Shown here: positions 1-5,961 of the stretch, piece after piece
Position numbering within the stretch: the stretch's first letter is position 1
Layout: each line of letters starts with the position of its first letter
Assembly: GCA_030608825.1 (NCBI GenBank)
Contig: JAUWDL010000099.1
Location: 1 to 6,077, forward strand
Length of the DNA stretch: 6,077 nucleotides
From: Gemmatimonadales bacterium
Lineage (GTDB): Bacteria; Gemmatimonadota; Gemmatimonadetes; Palauibacterales; Palauibacteraceae
Direction of reading: 5' to 3'
Notes under the pieces: model-generated
Databases searched by the model: none
The model's input: only the letters and a program-made list of their open reading frames with translations
What the model was told of the DNA's origin: nothing
Program-made: the position numbers and the translations under genes

Positions 1-1185
1 AAGCGCCTCCACGACGCGCTGACCTCGCAGGTGGAGAGGCTCGGCCGCTTTCCCGCGACGGCTGCGGTCTTTCTGCCGGATGGGCTCCCGCCCGCGCGCG
101 GGACGGTGCTGCGGCAGCCGGACCTCGCGCGCTCGCTGGACGCGATCTCCGCGTCGGGAGCGGACGTCTTCTACCGTGGCTGGATCGCCGACTCGATCGT
201 GGCGGAGATGGCGAGGGGCGGCGGCCTGGTCTCGAAGCGCGACCTCGAGGAGTACCGGGCGATCTGGCGCCGGCCGATCGTCATCGAGTACGCCGACCGG
301 CGCCTCATCTCCATGGGGCCGCCCTCGGGGGGCGGAATCGTGCTCGCCGAGATGCTCGGCATGCTGGAGCGCTTCGATCTGCGCGGCCTCGAGTACCGCT
401 CCGCGGACGAGATCCACCTGATGGCGGAGGCCATGCGGCGCGCCTACGCCGACCGCAACCGCCACCTCGGCGACCCGGACTTCGTGAGCGTGCCGATCGA
501 CCGTCTCCTGAGCCCTTCCTACCTGGACTCTCTCGGGAAGACGATCGATCCGGCGCGGGCCACACCATCGGAGCCGGACGTGGCGGCCGGGCCGGAATCC
601 GCTCAAACGACCCACTATTCCATCGTTGACTCGGCCGGAAACGCCGTCGCCGTGACCACGACCATCAACGGCTCGTTTGGATCCGCGGCCGTCGTGCGCG
701 GAGCAGGATTCCTCCTCAACAACGAGATGGATGACTTCACGACCAGGCCGGGCGAGCCGAACATGTACGGACTGGTCCAGGGAGAGTCGAACTCCATCGC
801 CCCGGGAAAGCGGATGCTGTCAGCCATGACGCCGACTATCGTGATCGCCCCGGACGGCCGGACCGAACTCGTGACCGGCACGCCGGGCGGCCCGACGATC
901 ACGACCTCGGTGCTGCAGGTCCTCGTCGCCCAGCTCGATCACGGGCTCGGCGCCCAGCAAGCCGTGAACGCTCCTCGGGTGCACCACCAGCACATTCCGG
1001 ATCTGCTCTACTACGAGCGGGGCGGCCTGGAGCCGTCGGTGATCGACGACCTGGAGGGTAGGGGCCACCGGCTCGAGGAGCGCGCCGGCTTCTCGGGCGA
1101 CGTTCAGTCGATCTACGTCGCGCCGGACGGCGTCAGATACGGTGCGGCGGATCCACGCAGAGGAGGGGTCGCGCTCGGCTACTGA
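1..1185 (+). CDS. ggt: Gamma-glutamyltransferase (glutathione hydrolase), 5' end missing
   Basis: This enzyme transfers or hydrolyses the gamma-glutamyl group of glutathione and related compounds, normally in the periplasm. It is made as a precursor that cuts itself into two subunits. The frame is open from base 1, so the true start, signal peptide and first part of the large subunit lie upstream; an in-frame GTG at 31 is internal. The autocleavage site is visible: QTTHYSIVD, with the nucleophilic threonine at codon 607-609. The small subunit after it is 192 residues, matching the family (about 190 in E. coli). Other family signatures are MAEAMRRAYADR and LGDPDF in the large subunit, and VTTTIN, LLNNEMDDF, a lid-loop-like PGEPNMYGLVQG, GTPGG and a C-terminal YGAADPR in the small one. 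The usual SSM substrate-binding pair reads SAM here (alanine at 823-825). The gene ends 5 bases from the convergent plug-domain gene. Family assignment is firm; the physiological substrate is not shown. Confidence 0.95.
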   Translation, partial: KRLHDALTSQVERLGRFPATAAVFLPDGLPPARGTVLRQPDLARSLDAISASGADVFYRGWIADSIVAEMARGGGLVSKRDLEEYRAIWRRPIVIEYADRRLISMGPPSGGGIVLAEMLGMLERFDLRGLEYRSADEIHLMAEAMRRAYADRNRHLGDPDFVSVPIDRLLSPSYLDSLGKTIDPARATPSEPDVAAGPESAQTTHYSIVDSAGNAVAVTTTINGSFGSAAVVRGAGFLLNNEMDDFTTRPGEPNMYGLVQGESNSIAPGKRMLSAMTPTIVIAPDGRTELVTGTPGGPTITTSVLQVLVAQLDHGLGAQQAVNAPRVHHQHIPDLLYYERGGLEPSVIDDLEGRGHRLEERAGFSGDVQSIYVAPDGVRYGAADPRRGGVALGY

Positions 1186-1190
1186 CCGTG

Positions 1191-1982
1191 CTACGGCCCC
1201 CGGTCCTGGCGCGTTGGGTCCCGGGTCCAGATCACCACGGCCCCACAAGGGGCACCGCGGAAGGAGAAGATCGCCGGCGTGCGTGAGCTTCCCGCATAGA
1301 CCTCGATCGCTTCGATGTCTTCGGGCGGGAGAAGATCGATGTTGAATGCAGCGGACGGTTGCCGGATTCCGTCCAGGAAGAGCTCCATGGGGCAGTCGAG
1401 GCCTCCTCCTCGCGCGGAAACGAGCCGTGTACCGAGGATGTCGTTGTCCGGCGCCGGCACGACCCGGACCCCGGGAACCGCGTAGAATAGCTGGCTGAGC
1501 CGGCCGGGCCGGGCCCGCTCGATCTGCTCTCGCGTGATGAAGCTCCCGAAGCCCGTCGCGCGACGATGATCGTACCCGGCCATCTTGCCGACGTTGTCGG
1601 CCCGCTCGATCTGGACGACGAGCTCGGGCACCGGGACGACCGTGATCTCGAGCTCGATGTTGAGCCAAACCGTCTCGCCATCCGACACGGCGACGGCCAC
1701 GCTGCCGGCGACATCCGAAACCATGTTCAGGTAGCTCACGGTCAACGTGTGTTCGCCGGCCGGAACCCCCTCGAGTCGAAAGGAGCCGAGGCTGTCGGAG
1801 ACCGCCTGGAGCTCCGTCCCCCGAAGCAGGATCGTGACATCGGAGAGCGGCGAGTTGTCTTCGGCCATGAACACGCTCCCGACCAGCGTGCCGGATGGCT
1901 CCTGGCCCAGGGCGGTGTCCGGCGCTGCGGCGAGGGCGACGACCATGAGGGCCGGCGGGAGGAGAGTTTCGGTCTTTAGCAT
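1191..1982 (-). CDS. Exported carboxypeptidase-regulatory + TonB plug domain protein, no barrel
   Basis: A 263-residue protein with a probable signal peptide (residues 1 to about 26, hydrophobic MVVALAAA and cleavage near ALGQ). Residues about 31-112 form a carboxypeptidase-regulatory-like beta sandwich (GTLVGSVFMAEDNSPLSDVTI, then GSFRLEGVPAGEHTLTV). Residues about 140-254 resemble the plug of TonB-dependent receptors: AVPGVRVVP, MELFLDG, LPPEDIEAIEVYAGSS and CGAVVIWTR. The protein stops there, so the outer-membrane barrel of a receptor is absent. Cysteines C197 and C246 flank the plug core and could form a disulfide (inference). The ATG at 1982 is preferred to an in-frame GTG at 2045 because it starts a clean signal peptide and has AAAGGGA 9 bases upstream; the GTG would add 21 residues read from an inverted repeat. 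It follows the lipoprotein gene by 80 bases and is probably co-transcribed. It probably acts at the outer membrane or periplasm, perhaps binding a partner. Exact role unknown. Confidence 0.82.
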   Translation of the reverse strand: MLKTETLLPPALMVVALAAAPDTALGQEPSGTLVGSVFMAEDNSPLSDVTILLRGTELQAVSDSLGSFRLEGVPAGEHTLTVSYLNMVSDVAGSVAVAVSDGETVWLNIELEITVVPVPELVVQIERADNVGKMAGYDHRRATGFGSFITREQIERARPGRLSQLFYAVPGVRVVPAPDNDILGTRLVSARGGGLDCPMELFLDGIRQPSAAFNIDLLPPEDIEAIEVYAGSSRTPAIFSFRGAPCGAVVIWTRDPTRQDRGP

Positions 1983-1994
1983 GCCGGCAGATCC

Positions 1995-2037
1995 CTTTCG
2001 CTCGCGTATACCGTAGAACGACTCGCTCGAGCGAAAG
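1995..2037 (-). promoter_or_regulatory. 10-bp inverted repeat overlapping the ribosome binding site of the plug-domain gene
   Basis: CTTTCGCTCG (1995-2004) is perfectly complementary to CGAGCGAAAG (2028-2037), with a 23-base loop. The right copy lies inside a 12-base palindrome, TCGCTCGAGCGA (2023-2034). In the leftward transcript the second arm of the stem takes in AAAG of the AAAGGGA Shine-Dalgarno sequence (1992-1998), 9 bases before the ATG at 1982, so folding would partly hide the binding site. No T run follows, so it does not look like an intrinsic terminator. The loop also holds TATACG on the minus strand (2005-2010), a possible -10 element without a good -35. The repeat is seen directly; control of translation or processing is inference. 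Confidence 0.5.
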
Positions 2038-2062
2038 ATCCACACATCTCCGGCACGCGGGC

Positions 2063-3049
2063 TCAGGGCATGGCCACCTGCATCTCGAGCGGAGCGTCCA
2101 GTCTGAGGAGCATTCTCGAGCCCCGGGGCAGCACCGCATCCACGTCATCCGTCCCCAGCACGATGGCCGTTCCGGCGGCGCCGCCGACGGCGGTTCCGAT
2201 GATCGTCCCCAGCGCGTCGCCGCCGATCACCCGGCCCAGTATGGCGCCCACCACGGCCGCACCGCCGATCTTGGCGGCCTTGGCCCCGGTCGAGCTACGG
2301 GATCGGGTCTCGGGGTTCGCCTCCAGGATGGAGGCCTCCAGAGGATAGGTCTCCCCGTCGAACGACACCTCGTGGATGTCGAGGTTGATGATCGCCGTCT
2401 GGCCGTGGCTCCCGGACTCCTCGACCGCCGTCACCTCGCCGACCACCAGGGCCCCAGCGGGCACGAGAACCCATCGGCCATCCGTCAGAGGATCCACGAG
2501 GGTCGCCGAGAACAGGTCTCCGACACGGTTGTGACGGGTGCTCAGCTCCTGGTTGAGCGTCACCTCGAACGTGGCGGCGGCGGCGACGCTTCGGAGCGCG
2601 GGTCCAGGTCCCGATGAGTCGAGTACATCGGCCGGCTCGCCGACATCGGCGCTCGATTCACCGGTCGCCGACTCCTCAGGCTCCGCCGAGGCCCGTTCCG
2701 CGGTGGCGGGATCCTTGGCCGGCGGGGTCTCGGGCGAAGAGGAAGGCGGCGCCGGCGGTGGAGGGGATCGCCGCTCGGCCGGCCGACGGTCGGGGCGCTC
2801 CCCGGACTCGCGCGAGTCGCGCGGGCTGTCCCGCAGCTCGGCGGGAGCCGTGTCCCCGCTCATCGCCAGATCCAACTCCCGATCGAGCAGAGCGAGCGTG
2901 TCCACGGCCGTCTCGGGCTCGATTTCCGGGGCTCCGCCGCAGGCGACCGCCCCTGCCGTGAGGGCGCCAGCGACCGTGAGCGCCAGCATCCCGGGCAAGC
3001 GGGAGCCACAATCCGCTCCGAACCTCCTCAGCTCGGTCATGCCACCCAT
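2063..3049 (-). CDS. Proline-rich lipoprotein with beta domain and glycine zipper, function unknown
   Basis: A 328-residue protein I cannot name. The N terminus (RRFGADCGSRLPGMLALTV) leads into a hydrophobic stretch and a plausible though non-classical lipobox, AVAC, with the acylated cysteine at 37. Residues about 65-155 are proline-, serine- and charge-rich and probably disordered, a spacer from the membrane. Residues about 158-243 look like a compact beta domain (VPAGALVVGEVTAVEE, INLDIHEVSFDGETYPL). Residues 262-300 are a glycine zipper with four-residue spacing (G268, G272, G276, then G277, G281, G285, G289, G293), typical of membrane-inserting or oligomerising envelope proteins. A short beta tail follows (LPRGSRMLLRLDAPLEM). 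The ATG at 3049 has GGGGAGG 4 bases upstream; an in-frame ATG at 3040 is 13 bases from it and is the alternative. It heads a probable two-gene unit with the plug-domain gene and diverges from the ABC exporter gene. Likely an envelope lipoprotein; any structural or anchoring role is inference. Confidence 0.8.
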   Translation of the reverse strand: MGGMTELRRFGADCGSRLPGMLALTVAGALTAGAVACGGAPEIEPETAVDTLALLDRELDLAMSGDTAPAELRDSPRDSRESGERPDRRPAERRSPPPPAPPSSSPETPPAKDPATAERASAEPEESATGESSADVGEPADVLDSSGPGPALRSVAAAATFEVTLNQELSTRHNRVGDLFSATLVDPLTDGRWVLVPAGALVVGEVTAVEESGSHGQTAIINLDIHEVSFDGETYPLEASILEANPETRSRSSTGAKAAKIGGAAVVGAILGRVIGGDALGTIIGTAVGGAAGTAIVLGTDDVDAVLPRGSRMLLRLDAPLEMQVAMP

Positions 3050-3169
3050 CCTGCCTCCCCACGTTGAACGTGAATACCTCGAGATTTACCTTGCTGCGCT
3101 CACCGGCCCTCATCCGATGGACCCGTCGAGGGCGCGTGAGGTCACGGCAACTTCGCAGGTCTGCAGCCA
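3050..3169. promoter_or_regulatory. Divergent intergenic region with promoters for lipoprotein and exporter genes
   Basis: These 120 bases separate two divergent genes and must hold or overlap both of their promoters. On the plus strand TTGAAC (3064-3069) and TACCTT (3087-3092) are 17 bases apart, a weak sigma-70-like match that could serve the exporter gene. No comparable pair was found for the leftward gene. The stretch around 3064-3095 is noticeably richer in A and T than its surroundings, as expected for a promoter. Promoter positions are a guess from sequence alone. Confidence 0.4.
3060..3072. promoter_or_regulatory. 13-base perfect palindrome, candidate operator
   Basis: CACGTT-G-AACGTG is a perfect inverted repeat of two 6-base arms around one central base. 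It lies 11-23 bases upstream of the lipoprotein ATG, abuts its Shine-Dalgarno sequence and overlaps the possible -35 of the divergent exporter gene. Such a position would let one bound regulator affect both genes. The symmetry is seen; the binding protein is unknown. As RNA it would form only a 4-bp stem, so a DNA operator is the likelier reading. Confidence 0.35.
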
Positions 3170-4942
3170 ATGAAGAGTCTTCGCACTCTTATTCCCTACT
3201 TCCAGCCCTACCGCAGGGGAATCCTGACGGGCCTCGTGCTGGTCGTGGTCGGCAACGTCTTCATGCTGCTCGGACCCTACCTGCTGAAGGAAGCGATCGA
3301 CGCGCTGGAGGCACAGCTAAGCAGCTCACTCATAGTGCGTTACGCGTTTCTTATCGTTCTGGTGGCCATCCTCGCGGGCATCAGCCGGTACTACATGCGA
3401 GAGCTTCTGAACGGGATCAGCCGCCGCATCGAGACGGACCTGCGAAACGATCTCTTCGGCCACCTTCTCCGGCTTCCGGCGCAGTTCTACGACAGCTGGC
3501 GGACGGGGGACCTGATGAGTCGGGCCACCAACGATGTGTTGGCGGTTCGCATGGTAGCCGGGCCGGCGATCATGTACGCCGTGAACACGGCCACGGTGAG
3601 CACGCTCGCCCTTCTGCTGATGATATGGATCGACCCCGTCCTCACCCTGCTCGCCATGATCCCGCTGGCGATCCTGCCGGCCGCGGTCTTCCTGTTCGGC
3701 CGGCAGATTCACGACCGCTTCGAGAAGATCCAGAGCCAGTTTGCCGAGCTCTCCAACTACAGCCAGGAGTTCCTCTCGAGCATCCGGATCGTGAAGGCCT
3801 ACACCCAGGAGGAGGCCCAGGTCGGGCGCTTCGCCAAGCTGAACGAGGAGTACCTGGATCGCAACATGAGCCTGGCCCGCGTCTGGGGCGCCTTCCACCC
3901 GTCGCTCATCCTGCTCACCGGCATCGGGGCGGTGATCTTGCTCTGGTACGGCGGAGGCCTCGTCATTTCGGGGCGGATCACGGTCGGCGACTTCGTGGCG
4001 TTCGGCTTCTACCTGACCCTCCTCGGCTGGCCGATGATCGCCCTCGGCTGGGTTACCAACCTCTTCCAGCGTGGCGCAGCCTCGATGCGGAGGATCAACG
4101 AGCTGATGTCGGTCGTCCCGTCCATCGCCGAAGATCCATCGCCGCTGCCGATCGGGTCGGTCCGGGGGCGAGTCGAGCTCCGGGACGTTTCCTTCCGCTA
4201 CCCGGACACCGAGCGCTGGGTGTTGAAGGACATCTCGCTCATCATCGAGCCGGGACAAACCGCGGCGATCGTCGGCCAGACCGGAAGTGGAAAATCGACG
4301 ATCGTGCGGCTGCTTTCGCGGCTCTACGACGCGACCGAGGGCGCCGTGTTTTTCGACGGAGCGGATGTGAGGCGGCTTCCTCTGGCGGTGGTTCGGGACG
4401 CGGTCTCGGTCGTTCCGCAGGAATCCTTCCTGTTCAGCATGCCACTGAAGCGGAACATCGCGCTGCACGGGGCGGAGGAAGCGGACGTCGAGCGGCTGAT
4501 GGAGGCGGTGGACATCGCCCACCTCACCGAGGCGCTCGCCGTGCTGCCGGAGGGCATCGACACGCACCTCGGCGAGCGGGGCATCAACCTTTCGGGCGGC
4601 CAGAAACAGCGAGCGACTCTGGCGCGCGCTCTCTACCGCGACACGCCGGTTCTCATCCTGGACGACGCGCTGTCGGCCGTGGACTCGGTTACCGAATCGG
4701 CCATCCTGCACGAGCTCCGACAGTACATGCGCGGGCGGACCTCAATCCTGATCTCGCACCGTGTTTCCGCGGTGAGGGACGCGGACGTAATCTTCGTGCT
4801 CGAAGAAGGGCAGCTCGTGGAACAGGGTCGGCACCGGGAGCTCCTCGAGCTCGACGGCGTCTACAAGCGGCTCCTGGAGCGGCAGCTGCTCAGCGAGGAG
4901 ATCGAGCGCGAGGAGGCACTGGTCGGCCGGACCGCTTCCTGA
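3170..4942 (+). CDS. ABC exporter half-transporter (membrane + ATPase domains), degenerate catalytic site
   Basis: A complete 590-residue inner-membrane exporter subunit of the MsbA/MdlA/BmrC type. Residues about 1-310 form the six-helix transmembrane domain, including the coupling-region motif FYDSWRTGDLMSRATND (107-122) and the conserved QEFLSSIRIVKAY (199-211). The nucleotide-binding domain shows A-loop Y344, Walker A GQTGSGKST (369-377), Q-loop Q417, GERG (468-471), signature LSGGQ (474-478), Walker B LILDD (495-499), D-loop SAVD (502-505) and switch H530. The catalytic glutamate after the Walker B aspartate is replaced by D499. In known heterodimeric exporters such as BmrC/BmrD and TM287/288 that change marks the subunit with the degenerate ATP site, so this protein probably pairs with a canonical subunit; none is adjacent. 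The ATG at 3170 has only a weak AGG-containing site upstream. Its stop is 1 base from the convergent ccdA gene. Exported substrate (drug, lipid or other) cannot be told from sequence. Confidence 0.95.
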   Translation: MKSLRTLIPYFQPYRRGILTGLVLVVVGNVFMLLGPYLLKEAIDALEAQLSSSLIVRYAFLIVLVAILAGISRYYMRELLNGISRRIETDLRNDLFGHLLRLPAQFYDSWRTGDLMSRATNDVLAVRMVAGPAIMYAVNTATVSTLALLLMIWIDPVLTLLAMIPLAILPAAVFLFGRQIHDRFEKIQSQFAELSNYSQEFLSSIRIVKAYTQEEAQVGRFAKLNEEYLDRNMSLARVWGAFHPSLILLTGIGAVILLWYGGGLVISGRITVGDFVAFGFYLTLLGWPMIALGWVTNLFQRGAASMRRINELMSVVPSIAEDPSPLPIGSVRGRVELRDVSFRYPDTERWVLKDISLIIEPGQTAAIVGQTGSGKSTIVRLLSRLYDATEGAVFFDGADVRRLPLAVVRDAVSVVPQESFLFSMPLKRNIALHGAEEADVERLMEAVDIAHLTEALAVLPEGIDTHLGERGINLSGGQKQRATLARALYRDTPVLILDDALSAVDSVTESAILHELRQYMRGRTSILISHRVSAVRDADVIFVLEEGQLVEQGRHRELLELDGVYKRLLERQLLSEEIEREEALVGRTAS

Positions 4943-4943
4943 G

Positions 4944-5681
4944 CTAGATCCGTTCCAGGATCCAGTCGGGCGTGAGGTTCGCCGCCCACGAGGCGAGCAT
5001 CGTGAACTGACCGCTCAGCAGAAGCAGGCCGACGAGGACGAGAAGGGCTCCGCTGGCTCGCTCCACCCAAACGATGTGCCTTCGCAGCCGCTTGAACGTG
5101 GCCAGAAACCAGGTGAATCCCACCGCGCTCAGGATGAACGGGACCGCGAGTCCCGCCGAGTAGAAGGCGAGCAGCTGAACGCCCTCACCCAGCGTCTGCC
5201 GCGTCGCGGCGAAGGTGAGGATCCCGCCCAGGATCGGTCCGATGCACGGAGTCCAGCCTGCCCCGAACGTCACGCCGACCACGAACGAGCCGATGTAACC
5301 CACCGGCTTGCGCTCCAGATGCATGCGGCGCTCGCGCTGGAGCCACCGAATCGGTGTGAGGCCGAGCAGATGGAGGCCGAAGAAGAGGACGATCACGCCC
5401 CCGATGCGCGCGATCCAGAGCTGATACTCCCTGAGAATCTGACCCAGGAAGCTGGCCGAGGCGCCCAAAGCCAGAAAGATCGAGCTGAAGCCAGCGACGA
5501 AGAGGAGGGAGTGAATCAACGTCGTGCGCCGAAGCTCGGCGTCGCCACTCTCGAGCTCCTCCATTCCGAGGCCTGTCACGAAGGAGAGGTACGAGGGCAC
5601 GAGGGGCAGCACGCACGGGGAGAGAAACGAAAGCAGGCCGGCCGCGAAGGCGGCCGTGAACCCTATTCCCAGGGAGTCCAT
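4944..5681 (-). CDS. ccdA: CcdA-family thiol/disulfide electron-transfer membrane protein
   Basis: A 245-residue polytopic membrane protein of the CcdA/DsbD transmembrane family, which carries reducing equivalents from cytoplasmic thioredoxin across the inner membrane to periplasmic thiol proteins, for example for cytochrome c maturation. The two hallmark cysteine motifs are present: LSPCVLPLVPSY with C23 in helix 1, and GWTPCIGPILGG with C146 in helix 4. Six hydrophobic segments fall near residues 6-37, 56-80, 86-108, 126-158, 166-192 and 210-232, and the length is normal for the family. The start is well fixed: a TAG in the same frame lies immediately before the ATG at 5681. No strong Shine-Dalgarno sequence is seen, and the upstream regulator gene stops only 29 bases away, so translational coupling is plausible. 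No thioredoxin-like partner or cytochrome gene lies in the window, so the periplasmic target is unknown. Confidence 0.93.
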   Translation of the reverse strand: MDSLGIGFTAAFAAGLLSFLSPCVLPLVPSYLSFVTGLGMEELESGDAELRRTTLIHSLLFVAGFSSIFLALGASASFLGQILREYQLWIARIGGVIVLFFGLHLLGLTPIRWLQRERRMHLERKPVGYIGSFVVGVTFGAGWTPCIGPILGGILTFAATRQTLGEGVQLLAFYSAGLAVPFILSAVGFTWFLATFKRLRRHIVWVERASGALLVLVGLLLLSGQFTMLASWAANLTPDWILERI

Positions 5682-5710
5682 CTATGGGGCCGAGCGGCGG
5701 GAGCGGGCGC

Positions 5711-5953
5711 TCAGGCCAGGCAGTCCGGACAGGTCCCGACCAGCTCCAGCCGGTAACCGAGGACCTCGAAGTCGGTTCGAAGGGACACCGTCCGAAGCCA
5801 GTCGGGAGAGGAGGCCTGGTCGATGTCGGTGACGCAGCCACAGCTCACACAGCGTATGTGGTCGTGAGCGTCCATCCGACCGTCGTACCTCGCCGGACCG
5901 TCTCCCATCGTCAGCTTGGAGGCGATCCCGCAGCTCACGAACGCCTCCAACGC
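5711..5953 (-). pseudogene. Fur/PerR-family metalloregulator, C-terminal half only
   Basis: The last 80 residues of a ferric-uptake-family regulator. The dimerisation and metal-binding half is intact: ALEAFVSCGIASKL is the end of the winged-helix domain, then ARYDGRMDAHDHIRC. Ligand-type residues in this fragment are D24, H30, H32 and D43, matching the regulatory-site residues D85, H91, H93 and D104 of B. subtilis PerR. The structural zinc cysteines are C35/C38 (CVSC) and C75/C78 (CPDC). Aspartate rather than glutamate at D43 favours a PerR-like peroxide sensor over Fur, though this is inference. The first 55-60 residues with the DNA-recognition helix are missing. Beyond base 5953 the frame stays open to an ATG at 6070, but that part is the antisense of an ABC transporter gene and has no Fur similarity. 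It precedes ccdA by 29 bases on the same strand, probably one operon in the intact genome. Whether the truncation is biological or an artefact is unresolved. Confidence 0.8.
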
Positions 5954-5961
5954 GATAGGTG
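5951..5961. other. Junction between truncated regulator and truncated ABC gene
   Basis: Homology to the Fur/PerR family on the minus strand ends at the alanine codon 5951-5953. Homology to an ABC exporter ATPase on the plus strand begins at about 5958-5961. Both genes are cut mid-domain and face opposite ways, so about ten bases contain a breakpoint. No transposase, terminal repeat or target duplication is visible at it. A chimeric read or contig join, or an amplification chimera, explains this as well as a real inversion or deletion. Confidence 0.65.

Noticed and set aside
1983..2045. Longer form of the plug-domain protein starting at GTG 2045
   Set aside because: It would place 21 charged residues before a normal signal peptide and read through the inverted repeat; the ATG at 1982 has its own ribosome binding site.
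820..2148. A 442-codon open frame on the minus strand across the transferase and plug-domain genes
   Set aside because: It crosses two well-supported genes in another frame and shows low-complexity Arg/Pro-rich sequence without motifs.
3326..4711. A 461-codon antisense open frame inside the exporter gene
   Set aside because: Composition is rich in Asp, Arg, His and Gln as in mirror frames of membrane/ATPase genes, with no motif, and the opposite strand is certain.
3064..4947. A 627-codon open frame overlapping the exporter gene on the same strand
   Set aside because: It is the shifted frame of the exporter gene, rich in Arg, Gly, Ala and Pro with no domain, as expected from GC-rich third positions.
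4947..4962. GATCC/GGATC 5-bp inverted repeat just after the exporter stop, as a terminator
   Set aside because: The stem is short, lies within the ccdA coding end and has no T run.
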